64,000 nt of DNA from Cellulophaga sp. RHA19 (GTDB lineage Bacteria > Bacteroidota > Bacteroidia > Flavobacteriales > Flavobacteriaceae). Every line of letters starts with the position of its first letter. The first letter of the stretch is position 1. Position numbers and translations under genes: made by a program. Of the stretch, positions 1 to 7,179 are shown piece by piece. The stretch covers positions 1 to 64,000 of the forward strand of contig NZ_PHUL01000001.1 in NCBI RefSeq assembly GCF_002813425.1. Direction: 5' to 3'. The notes beneath the pieces are model-generated. The model made no database searches. It worked only from the letters and a program-made list of their open reading frames with translations, and was not told the DNA's origin.

Positions 1-1079
1 AGTAATCAACAATGCTATTCTGAGTACGTTGTGTTTGACTAACAAAATACAGACACAGTATTTTTTTCTCTAAACTATCTGTTTTATAAACCAGCTCTAA
101 TGCTTTTTGGTTGGCAGCATCTACATTAATTAAACCTATAGCCCAAAGGCCAACATAAATTTCTAAATTATCATTACTGGTTAACAGTCATCAATATTAT
201 TTAAATCTAAAATATGATCTCTACTTAACTCTAAAACTCTTTTTATTGTAGATTTTTTTAGGAGCTTCCCAACCAAAACCAAACCAAGTGTCTACTGCTC
301 TAACTACACTACTAAAACGAGTTAAATCGTTCTCTAAAATTACATTCATCATATATTTTTAAAGCTCCTAAACTAGTAGTATCAATAGACTCTAAAATAG
401 TTTGCCTTAACCCTTCTTGGCGCTGCGCTGCCAATAATAATTTAGCTACTAACTCCCAATACTCCTCTTTTTTAGTAAGTAGTAAACCTTTTATTATATC
501 TCTACTTATACCTCCAATTTCATCTTCGGCCTGTATAATATCTTTTACAACCTCATCTACCAACTCACCTTTAAACTCCAATACAACAGCAAAAAAAGTA
601 ACTGTATCTATTATCAAAATACGTAGAGTAACTGAAACTGTTCTTTTAGTGACAGATAACCAAAACCACTAACGATTAGCATATAACAAACGTTTAAAAA
701 TATTCTAATTTTATTATATAGATGATCTGTGTTTTGGCTTTGTTCTAAAAGCTCTACGGCTATACCCATTTTGGTAAGGCAAAAGCATTAAAACATACTC
801 CATAACACTGGTAAAAAAAGGAGATTGTATATCTCCAAACAAAAAAGATCCTAAACGAATACCTTCTTCTGTTTGCCCAAGGATTTACCGTAGTTTCATC
901 ATCAAAAAACATTAGAAAAAAATAGTTACAGTCTCGTGCCTTTGACGTGGGTTAAGCACATCTGCCACTATCATACCCAGCACTTGGTACGGATATGAAA
1001 ACTGCTCAAAATCTGCGTCTGTTAACTCTTCTTTTTTATACTTTTTAATATACGCTTGTGCTTTTTCAAATGGAATCAT
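1..1079 (-). pseudogene. Degraded DUF5724/DUF4132-type gene (3' end beyond window)
   Basis: Reading the minus strand from an ATG at 1079 gives MIPFEKAQAYIKKYKKEE and so on. The frame breaks near 920 and the protein continues in different frames: LGQTEEGIRLGSFLFGDIQ near 880-830, RIFLNVCYMLIVSGFGYL near 705-650, GLLLTKKEEYWELVAKLLL near 490-430, VRAVDTWFGFGWEAPKK near 305-255 and KRVLELSRDHILDLNNID near 240-185. A last piece runs off the window at base 1. At least six frame changes occur, mostly at homopolymer runs, so no intact product is possible as read. The pieces resemble the helical-repeat region I recall for large DUF5724/DUF4132 proteins, which are of unknown function. No other gene here is broken, which favours true decay. 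If base 1 is a contig end, poor read quality there is the alternative. Confidence 0.7.
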
Positions 1080-1266
1080 ATGGGTTTTATTCTTTTCTAA
1101 ATTGAGGCTTTGTTTACTATGGTTTAAATATAAACTAAGTCTTTATATTCTTATTTTGTTTGATCTTAAAACTTTTGCAAATTATTAAGACTACAAACAT
1201 TATTTATCCCTGAATTTTGGGATTTATCTACTACTGTAAATTGTGTTCAACCTATTCAACATAACC

Positions 1267-1292
1267 AAACTTTCAATAATTACTGAAAGTTT
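1267..1292. promoter_or_regulatory. 9-bp inverted repeat upstream of the GbsR-type gene
   Basis: AAACTTTCA (1267-1275) and TGAAAGTTT (1284-1292) form a perfect inverted repeat with an 8-bp spacer. It lies 14 bp upstream of the TATATTTG element at 1306-1313, where the -33 region would fall. The first downstream gene encodes a winged-helix regulator, so an autoregulatory operator is the natural reading. This is inferred from position and symmetry only. Confidence 0.5.
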
Positions 1293-1305
1293 AAAATATT
1301 TAATA

Positions 1306-1313
1306 TATATTTG
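1306..1313 (+). promoter_or_regulatory. -7 promoter element (TATATTTG)
   Basis: TATATTTG matches the Bacteroidota -7 consensus TAnnTTTG exactly and lies 23 bp before the ATG at 1337. It is the probable promoter of the six-gene cluster 1337-5006. No clear TTG is seen at the -33 position, where the inverted repeat sits instead. Confidence 0.55.
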
Positions 1314-1336
1314 TAATGAATTTAAGTTTTTAAAAG

Positions 1337-1783
1337 ATGAACTACACAGAAGCTAAATCAAAATTTATAAATACTTGGGGCAGCTTAGGTACGCTGTGGG
1401 GAATTAACAAAGCAATGGCTCAAATACAGTCGCTCTTATTTATTTCTACTGATGCCCTTTCTATGGAAGAAATTATGGATGAATTACAGATTTCTAGAGG
1501 TAACACAAGTATGAATTTAAGACAACTTATAGACTGGGGTATTGTGAGTAAAGAGTTTAAAGCTGGTGAACGTAAAGAATATTTTACAACTGAAAAAGAT
1601 GTGCAAGAATTGGCACGTATAATTGCAAAAGAACGTAGCCGAAGAGAGTTACAACCAACCATAAAAGTTTTAAATGAAATTAGCAATATAGCACCAGATG
1701 GCACTAAAGAAACTGATGAGTTTATTAAACAAACAAAGGCAATGTGCGAGTTAACAGAGACTGCAGATAGTCTTTTAAAATAA
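1337..1783 (+). CDS. GbsR/MarR-family winged-helix transcriptional regulator
   Basis: The 148-residue protein contains a helix-turn-helix in which EEIMDELQISRGNTSMNLRQL (about residues 47-67) reads as recognition-helix sequence. A wing (SKEFKAGERKEYFTTEKD) follows, then a helical C-terminus for dimerisation. Length and the RGNTSMNLR pattern fit the GbsR subfamily of MarR-like repressors. It is the first gene of a co-directional cluster with DoxX-like, DUF2071, methyltransferase and SDR genes, so it probably controls them and itself through the inverted repeat at 1267-1292. The ligand is unknown. Confidence 0.8.
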   Translation: MNYTEAKSKFINTWGSLGTLWGINKAMAQIQSLLFISTDALSMEEIMDELQISRGNTSMNLRQLIDWGIVSKEFKAGERKEYFTTEKDVQELARIIAKERSRRELQPTIKVLNEISNIAPDGTKETDEFIKQTKAMCELTETADSLLK

Positions 1784-1848
1784 AATGGCTAATCAACAGC
1801 AAAATTGGATAACAAAATCTATTTTAAAAATATTTAGTTAACCCAGCA

Positions 1849-2226
1849 ATGCAAAAAAACATCTTAAATAAAATAGTAACAATTGCTATTGGGCTTATTT
1901 GGCTTGCCAACGGCTTATTGTGTAAAGTGCTAAACTTAGTTCCAAGGCACATGCAAATTGTAAGTCGCATTTTAGGAGAAGATTTTGCAAAACCGCTAAC
2001 TATTAGCATTGGAGTATTAGAAATTTTTATGGCAGGTTGGATTGTTAGTGGTTATAAATCTAGAGTAAACTCCATACTACAAATACTAATAATAGGTGTA
2101 ATGAATATTATAGAATTTACTCTAGTGCCAGATTTATTACTCTGGGGCAAATACAATATAGTTTTTGCTTTTCTCTTAATTTGTGTGATATTCTATAATG
2201 AATTTTACTTAAAAAAAACGAACTAG
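1849..2226 (+). CDS. DoxX-like family membrane protein
   Basis: This 125-residue integral membrane protein has four predicted hydrophobic segments, at roughly residues 8-26, 48-66, 73-93 and 98-117. The sequence GLIWLANGLLCKVLNLVPRH near the N-terminus is typical of the DoxX-like family that accompanies TIGR01777 epimerases. It lies one base before the DUF2071 gene, so the two are surely co-transcribed. As I recall, DoxX-like, DUF2071 and TIGR01777 domains occur fused in other bacteria, which suggests joint function at the membrane. The biochemical role is not known. Confidence 0.7.
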   Translation: MQKNILNKIVTIAIGLIWLANGLLCKVLNLVPRHMQIVSRILGEDFAKPLTISIGVLEIFMAGWIVSGYKSRVNSILQILIIGVMNIIEFTLVPDLLLWGKYNIVFAFLLICVIFYNEFYLKKTN

Positions 2227-2227
2227 T

Positions 2228-2962
2228 ATGGTAGCATCTTTTAAAAATCATCCGTTTGCGGTTGAAGCGTTTTTTACAAACTCTACCGTACTTACTTTTG
2301 CTATTCCTAAAGAAGAATTGGCACATAAAATACCTAAGCACTTACAGCTAGACACCTTTAAAGACAAATGGGCTTTTGTAGCTGTTGCAATGGTACAAAC
2401 AAAAGATTTGAGACCTAAAGGTTTGCCTAAATTTATGGGTAATAACTTTTTTTTAATTGGCTATAGAATATTTGTTACTTACACTAATAAGGCCGGTAAA
2501 CGCTTAAGAGGATTATACATTTTAAAGTCTGAAACCAATAAAAAGAAAATGCAGTTTATGGGTAATATTTTTACGCATTACAACTACACTACAACAGACA
2601 TTACAATAAAAAAAGAACAAAAAAACACACAAATAACCTCTTTAAAATCAAACTTTAAAATTAATTATAGCAATAATTTAAACGATATTAACCTGCCAAA
2701 AAACTCACCCTTTAGCACTTACAAAGAGGCACGCAGGTTTGCAGGACCATTACCATTTACCTTTACGTACAATAAAGAAAAAAATAGCATTTTAGTTATT
2801 GAAGGTGTCCGACAAAATTGGAAACCTTCTCCTATACATATTAATGAATATCACTTTAATTTTTTAAAAGAAGCCGGATTTAAAAATCCAATTTTAGCAA
2901 ATGCTTTTCTAATTACTAATATTCCGTATTACTGGAAAAAAGGAAAACTAGAATTATGGTAA
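2228..2962 (+). CDS. DUF2071 (YqjF-like) family protein
   Basis: This 244-residue soluble protein fits the DUF2071 family, an acetoacetate-decarboxylase-like fold of unknown function. Supporting features are the early segment VLTFAIPKEELAHKIPKHLQ, the middle stretch with the RGLYILKSE strand and the C-terminal RQNWKPSPIHI. Its ATG follows the DoxX-like stop by one base and its 3' end overlaps the next gene by 7 bp, which implies translational coupling. It has no signal peptide. A role together with the SDR and the methyltransferase is inferred from context only. Confidence 0.65.
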   Translation: MVASFKNHPFAVEAFFTNSTVLTFAIPKEELAHKIPKHLQLDTFKDKWAFVAVAMVQTKDLRPKGLPKFMGNNFFLIGYRIFVTYTNKAGKRLRGLYILKSETNKKKMQFMGNIFTHYNYTTTDITIKKEQKNTQITSLKSNFKINYSNNLNDINLPKNSPFSTYKEARRFAGPLPFTFTYNKEKNSILVIEGVRQNWKPSPIHINEYHFNFLKEAGFKNPILANAFLITNIPYYWKKGKLELW

Positions 2963-3708
2963 CAAAACGCAAGAAATTTCAAGGAGTACGTAACATATTA
3001 AGCTTTAACAGGCATTTTTATATTTTAGGTTTACTAGTACTAGTTATTCTAATAACTGCTATACTACTATTAAAACTACCTGCTATTATATTGTGGGTTA
3101 CAGTTAGTGTATTTGTTTATGGTTTAGTAACTCCGCTTCTAGTTTCTGCATACGTTTACGATTTTTCAGGTTATTACAATTTTAAATGGCTACAAACACA
3201 CATAAATAAAAGTAGCAGCATAAAAAAAATTGTAAATATTAATGCTGGTTTTGATGAAACAAGTTTTATCCTTAAAAAAAACTTTCCTACATCAGACATT
3301 AAAGTATTCGATTTTTATAATAAAAAACAGCACACAGAACCTGCCATAGTACGCGCACGTAAGGTAAGTTTAACATATCCAAATACACAGCAAATAACAA
3401 CAAGCAAAATTCCGCTTAAAGACCAAAGTATAGACCTTGTATTTTTATTATCGGCAGCACACGAAATTAGATGCAATAAAGAAAAAGAAGTGTTTTTAAC
3501 TGAGTGTAAAAGGATATGTAAGCCAGAGGGAAAAATTATAATGGTAGAGCACCTAAGAGACGTACCTAATTTTTTAGCCTTTTCTATTGGTTTTACTCAT
3601 TTTTTTAGTAAAAAAACTTGGCAAAATGCGTTTAAAAATGCTGGCTTATCTAAAATTAAAGAAGTGAAATTTACACCGTTTATGACGGTTTTTAACTATA
3701 GCAAATAA
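2956..3708 (+). CDS. Membrane-anchored class I SAM-dependent methyltransferase
   Basis: The 250-residue protein has two N-terminal membrane segments (about 22-42 and 44-68) followed by a cytosolic Rossmann-like domain. That domain has a degenerate glycine loop (IVNINAGFDETS), an acidic strand end (IKVFDFY), the post-II segment SIDLVFLLSAAHEIR and the motif CKPEGKIIMVEHLRDV, common in small methyltransferases. The usual GxGxG loop is reduced to NAGFDE, so substrate use may differ or activity may be weak. Overlap with the DUF2071 gene and a 6-bp gap to the next gene place it inside the cluster. The substrate is unknown, probably lipophilic given the anchor. Confidence 0.65.
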   Translation: MVTKRKKFQGVRNILSFNRHFYILGLLVLVILITAILLLKLPAIILWVTVSVFVYGLVTPLLVSAYVYDFSGYYNFKWLQTHINKSSSIKKIVNINAGFDETSFILKKNFPTSDIKVFDFYNKKQHTEPAIVRARKVSLTYPNTQQITTSKIPLKDQSIDLVFLLSAAHEIRCNKEKEVFLTECKRICKPEGKIIMVEHLRDVPNFLAFSIGFTHFFSKKTWQNAFKNAGLSKIKEVKFTPFMTVFNYSK

Positions 3709-3714
3709 AGAATT

Positions 3715-4113
3715 ATGCAAATTCACTTACATATTATAGGCATATTATTAATGGTTCTTGCTTTGGCACACATCTTTTTTCCTAAATACTTTAACTGGAG
3801 AACAGAGCTACAACCATTGGCGTTAATAAACAGGCAAATGATGACTACACACACTTTTTTTATTGCATTAACAGTCTTCTTAATGGGTTTGCTATGTGTT
3901 ACATCTGCAACAGAATTAATAAAAACAACCTTAGGAAATAAACTAGTATTAGGGCTTGCTGTATTCTGGTCAATACGTTTATTTTTTCAGTTTTTTGTGT
4001 ATTCTAAAAACTTATGGAAAGGCAAAAAATTTGAGACCACAATACACATTATATTCTCTGGATTTTGGGTATATTTATCTACTATATTTTTTATAATATA
4101 TTTTAACAACTAA
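3715..4113 (+). CDS. Four-helix membrane protein of unknown function
   Basis: The 132-residue protein is almost entirely hydrophobic, with segments at about 5-23, 46-66, 77-96 and 107-129. Charged patches lie between them (KYFNWRTELQPLALINRQM and YSKNLWKGKKFE). I recognise no catalytic motif. It begins 6 bp after the methyltransferase stop and ends 5 bp before the SDR gene, so it is translated with them. The pattern suits a small membrane partner or scaffold for the methyltransferase/SDR pair; this is inference. Confidence 0.6.
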   Translation: MQIHLHIIGILLMVLALAHIFFPKYFNWRTELQPLALINRQMMTTHTFFIALTVFLMGLLCVTSATELIKTTLGNKLVLGLAVFWSIRLFFQFFVYSKNLWKGKKFETTIHIIFSGFWVYLSTIFFIIYFNN

Positions 4114-4118
4114 ATAGT

Positions 4119-5006
4119 ATGAGCAAACTAGTTATTGCAGGAGGAACGGGTTTTTTAGGAAATAAATTAATAGATTTTTATACTAGTAAATACAATGAAA
4201 TAGTTGTTTTAACTCGTGGAAAGTCTCGCAAAAAAGAAAATATAAGTTACGTAAACTGGGATGCTAAAACAATTAACAAATGGCATACTAGTTTAAACAA
4301 TGCAGATGTATTAATAAATTTAACTGGTAAATCTGTAGACTGTAGATTCACAAAAGAAAACAAAGCCCTTATTTTAAATTCTAGAACAGAATCTACTACC
4401 GCTTTAGGCAATGCCATAAATTTGGTAGCCAATCCACCAAAAGTGTGGTTAAATGCATCTTCTGCTGCTATATCTCATCCTAACAAAGAAGAAAACGGAG
4501 AAGATTTTATGCTGTACGTTGGCTTAGAATGGGAAAAAGCTTTTAACGCTATAAAAAATCCCAACACAAGAAAAGTTGCTCTACGTATTTCTTTAGTTTT
4601 TGGTAAAGAAGGCGGAGCATTAATTCCTTTAAAAAAAATAACCAAACTTGGTTTAGGAGGTAAACAAGGAAGTGGCAAACAAATGGTTAGCTGGGTACAC
4701 ACTAAAGATTTTGTTGCAACAACTAATTACGCCATAGAAAACCAAGCTATTACTGGTCCAATAGTTGTTGCCGCACCAGATGCAATATCTAACACAAAAC
4801 TTATGAGTACTATTAGGCAAACATTAAACGTACCTTTTGGCTTACCTGCTTTTTCATGGATGCTAAAAATTGGCGGATTTATAATTGGCACAGAACCTAG
4901 CCTAATTTTAAATAGCATGAAAGTTTACCCAGAAAAGTTAGAGAAGAATGGTTATGAGTTTAGATTTGATACGTTAAAATCTGCCCTAAAAGATATTTTA
5001 AAATAA
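4119..5006 (+). CDS. TIGR01777-family NAD(P)-dependent epimerase/SDR (YfcH-like)
   Basis: The 295-residue protein is an atypical short-chain dehydrogenase. It starts with the nucleotide-binding loop VIAGGTGFLGNKLIDFY. It then shows the subfamily features WDAKTINKWHTSLNNADVLINL, a TxSRT-like region (LNSRTESTTALGNAI), the WLNASSAAISHP strand and RISLVFGKEGGALIPLKKI. The C-terminus has the VPAPAFxL-like segment (VPFGLPAFSWMLKI). Length matches the family. It is the last gene of the GbsR-led cluster and stops 2 bp before the convergent rhodanese gene. The substrate is unknown. Confidence 0.8.
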   Translation: MSKLVIAGGTGFLGNKLIDFYTSKYNEIVVLTRGKSRKKENISYVNWDAKTINKWHTSLNNADVLINLTGKSVDCRFTKENKALILNSRTESTTALGNAINLVANPPKVWLNASSAAISHPNKEENGEDFMLYVGLEWEKAFNAIKNPNTRKVALRISLVFGKEGGALIPLKKITKLGLGGKQGSGKQMVSWVHTKDFVATTNYAIENQAITGPIVVAAPDAISNTKLMSTIRQTLNVPFGLPAFSWMLKIGGFIIGTEPSLILNSMKVYPEKLEKNGYEFRFDTLKSALKDILK

Positions 5007-5008
5007 AC

Positions 5009-5371
5009 TTACTTTTTAGCAGTATTTTTTTCTTTTACAGCATCGTAACCACCTTCTAAATTTATAGCGTTATAACCTAACTCTGTTAATTTAGCTGCTG
5101 CTTTAGCGCTTCTTCCTCCACTTTTACAGTAAACGTAAATAGTTTTTGTTTTTGGTATACTATCAAAATAACTTACAAAAGAATCGTTAAGTACATTTAC
5201 ATTTTTAGAATTTTCTAAATGACCCAAACCGTACTCTTCAGAAGTACGTACATCTACTAACAACGCATTTTTAATATCATTCTGTGAAAATTCTGTGATA
5301 TGTTTTGACTTACTTTGTGAACAAGCCGTAATTACCAATGCAAAAAAAAGTACGCTAAAAAAAGATTTCAT
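5009..5371 (-). CDS. Rhodanese-like domain lipoprotein
   Basis: The protein is 120 residues from the ATG at 5371; a longer reading would need a TTG at 5392. It starts with a lipoprotein signal (MKSFFSVLFFALVITACSQS; lipobox cysteine at residue 17). One rhodanese domain follows, with the strand LLVDVRTSEEYGLGHLENS and the active-site loop YVYCKSGGRSA, whose cysteine would carry the persulfide. Such single-domain lipoproteins are common in Bacteroidota; substrates are generally unknown, and sulfur transfer or periplasmic redox work is likely. It is a single-gene unit convergent with the SDR gene. Confidence 0.8.
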   Translation of the reverse strand: MKSFFSVLFFALVITACSQSKSKHITEFSQNDIKNALLVDVRTSEEYGLGHLENSKNVNVLNDSFVSYFDSIPKTKTIYVYCKSGGRSAKAAAKLTELGYNAINLEGGYDAVKEKNTAKK

Positions 5372-5418
5372 AAAAAAGATTGTTTTGGTCAAAATTAAAC
5401 ATTTTAATTAAAATCCCC

Positions 5419-5426
5419 TACATTTG
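5419..5426 (+). promoter_or_regulatory. -7 promoter element (TACATTTG) of the ECF sigma gene
   Basis: TACATTTG matches TAnnTTTG exactly. It contains the in-frame TTG at 5424, so that TTG cannot be the start codon of the transcript made here. The ATG at 5445 is therefore the better start. No convincing -33 TTG lies at normal spacing. Confidence 0.55.
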
Positions 5427-5444
5427 AAAAATCAACAAGAACTA

Positions 5445-5993
5445 ATGCACCACCTTAATCCTAACACTTGGGTAGATAACTACGCAGATTATTTATTTAA
5501 TTATGCAGTAGCTAGAGTAAGCGATTCTGAAATTGCTAAAGACCTAGTACAAGAAACTTTTTTTGCAGGTCTAAAATCTGCAAAAAATTACAAAGGTGAT
5601 GCTGCTGAACGCACTTGGCTTATTGCCATTTTAAAACGAAAAGTGATAGACCACTACCGTAAAATAAACTCTAACAAAGGTAAAGCAGAGGTTAGAATGT
5701 CTTACAACTCTAACATAGACTCAGACGGAGACTGGTTAGAAGAACAAGTAGCAGACCCCTTTAGTAAGCTAGAGAATAGTGACTTAGAAAATGAAGAATT
5801 AGGTCTTGCAATTCAAGAATGTATTGCTAAATTGCCTAAAAAACAAGCGTTGGTTTTTAAAATGAAAACAATACAAGGAATAAGTACAGAAGATATTTGT
5901 AATGACCTTGGCATTAATGCGTCTAACCTATGGGTAATAATCCATAGAGCCAGAACAACTTTAATGGGATGCTTAAATACTAATTGGTTTTAA
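5445..5993 (+). CDS. ECF-type RNA polymerase sigma factor
   Basis: The protein is 182 residues from the ATG at 5445. Region 2 is visible in LFNYAVARVSDSEIAKDLVQ, TFFAGLKSAKNYKG and RTWLIAILKRKVIDHYRK, which bind core polymerase and the -10-type element. Region 4 is the C-terminal helix-turn-helix (LPKKQALVFKMKTIQGIS, EDICNDLGINASNLWVIIHR). An acidic linker separates them. The next gene, 2 bp downstream, encodes a tiny zinc-finger protein that would be its partner or anti-sigma. In related genomes such pairs respond to stress; the signal here is unknown. Confidence 0.88.
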   Translation: MHHLNPNTWVDNYADYLFNYAVARVSDSEIAKDLVQETFFAGLKSAKNYKGDAAERTWLIAILKRKVIDHYRKINSNKGKAEVRMSYNSNIDSDGDWLEEQVADPFSKLENSDLENEELGLAIQECIAKLPKKQALVFKMKTIQGISTEDICNDLGINASNLWVIIHRARTTLMGCLNTNWF

Positions 5994-5995
5994 TT

Positions 5996-6229
5996 ATGAT
6001 TTCTTGCGAAAAAGCAGCTAAAATCTGCAACAAAATACAATACAAAGAAGCTTCTTTTTTAGAAAAGATTAGCCTTAAGTTTCATTTATTAATTTGCAAA
6101 ACTTGTCCACAGTTCTCTAAAAGAAATACAGAGTTTACATCACTTTGTGAAAAAGCTCACTTGCAATCTTTAACAGAACAAGAAAAGATTAAGATGAAGC
6201 AAAAACTACAAGAAGAAGTTACCAAGTAA
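5996..6229 (+). CDS. Small zinc-finger (HC2-like) anti-sigma candidate
   Basis: The protein is 77 residues from the ATG at 5996; the upstream TTG at 5984 is inside the sigma gene. It carries the pattern C-E-K-A-A-x-I-C near the N-terminus and HLLICKTCPQF, an HxxxCxxC zinc-binding motif of the kind found in ZAS anti-sigma domains. There is no membrane segment, so it would act in the cytoplasm. It begins 2 bp after the sigma gene, a coupling typical of sigma/anti-sigma pairs. The 3' end overlaps the convergent UbiA-like gene by 24 bp. Confidence 0.7.
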   Translation: MISCEKAAKICNKIQYKEASFLEKISLKFHLLICKTCPQFSKRNTEFTSLCEKAHLQSLTEQEKIKMKQKLQEEVTK

Positions 6230-7045
6230 ATAATTTATAGCGTAAATTACAACATACCAAAATATAGGAAAAGCTTCTACCCAAAAAGAAGCAAAATACT
6301 TTCCTTGTTTTCCTTGTGTATACAAAACTAAAAAGCCAAAACTTAGAAAAAGAATTCCTTTTGCTATTAGATCTAAAGGAGTAATTGTATTTTTTAGGTA
6401 AGTTGTAAAAAAGAAAATTAATACAACAATACCACTAGCTAATTTTGTGTGAATAATACCAAACCTTTGAGGTATTGTTTTTAACGAAGGAGAATCATAA
6501 GCTAAATCTCTAATTTCAAAAGGCATCAGTAAAATTAATACAATTAAAAAACGCTGAAAAGTCTCTATCCAAACATCTGTTGTAACACTCATATTAGCAG
6601 ACAAAACTGGTAATAAAACAGTAACACCAGCCCACACAATGGCTACCATAAATATTTTTAATGCACCAAAACTTCTTAAGTTTTTAGCTTTGGGTAAAAC
6701 AGGTAACGCATATAAACCTGTAAATAAACCTAAAGCTCCAATACATAACCAAACATCTTTATGTAAAAAGAAAGCAAAATAAACAGCACAACCCATTGCC
6801 AAGAAACTTAGCACTTGTATGTTTTTAAAATATCTGTTTGCTACTAAAATATACTTTTCTGCCTCTACTCCATACTTAATAAAGTTGTAACAAGCAATTG
6901 TACTAAAAAAACAGAAATAAGCTAAATTCTGATTAATATTAATATTTAAAAGTACTGCTGTAATCTCTAAAAGGCAAAACACAGATACAGCCACATGAAT
7001 GCTTGCATCTAGATAAAAATTAAAAATTTGTTTTGCTAATTTCAT
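6206..7045 (-). CDS. UbiA-like prenyltransferase-fold membrane protein
   Basis: This 279-residue protein has eight or nine hydrophobic segments and the UbiA-family layout. The second aspartate-rich motif is present as EIRDLAYDSPSLKTIPQRFG (D-x3-D pattern, about residues 177-196). The first motif, normally NDxxDxxxD, reads CYNFIKYGVEAEKY (about 52-65) and lacks the metal-binding aspartates. It may therefore be a divergent or inactive relative. It is transcribed divergently from gcvP. I cannot name a substrate; a link to quinone or carotenoid chemistry would be speculation. Confidence 0.6.
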   Translation of the reverse strand: MKLAKQIFNFYLDASIHVAVSVFCLLEITAVLLNININQNLAYFCFFSTIACYNFIKYGVEAEKYILVANRYFKNIQVLSFLAMGCAVYFAFFLHKDVWLCIGALGLFTGLYALPVLPKAKNLRSFGALKIFMVAIVWAGVTVLLPVLSANMSVTTDVWIETFQRFLIVLILLMPFEIRDLAYDSPSLKTIPQRFGIIHTKLASGIVVLIFFFTTYLKNTITPLDLIAKGILFLSFGFLVLYTQGKQGKYFASFWVEAFPIFWYVVIYAINYLLGNFFL

Positions 7046-7142
7046 TATACAAATGTAAGTAAAGTGTTCATAACATTAATTAATCGTTAAAAACTTTAAG
7101 TGAAGTACTGTAAAATTTATCAATTATAAAAAAATTAATCAT

Positions 7143-7150
7143 TAATTTTG
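7143..7150 (+). promoter_or_regulatory. -7 promoter element (TAATTTTG) of gcvP
   Basis: TAATTTTG matches TAnnTTTG and ends 29 bp before the gcvP ATG at 7180. The upstream stretch is AT-rich without a clear -33 TTG. I see no glycine-riboswitch-like structure in the short leader. Confidence 0.5.
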
Positions 7151-7179
7151 CGCATCTTTTTATAAAAACACTCTAGAAT

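Noticed and set aside
1785..1841. Short ATG-started frame MANQQQNWITKSILKIFS between the regulator and DoxX-like genes
   Set aside because: Eighteen codons with no recognisable family. It fits by chance in AT-rich DNA, and the DoxX-like protein has its natural start at 1849.
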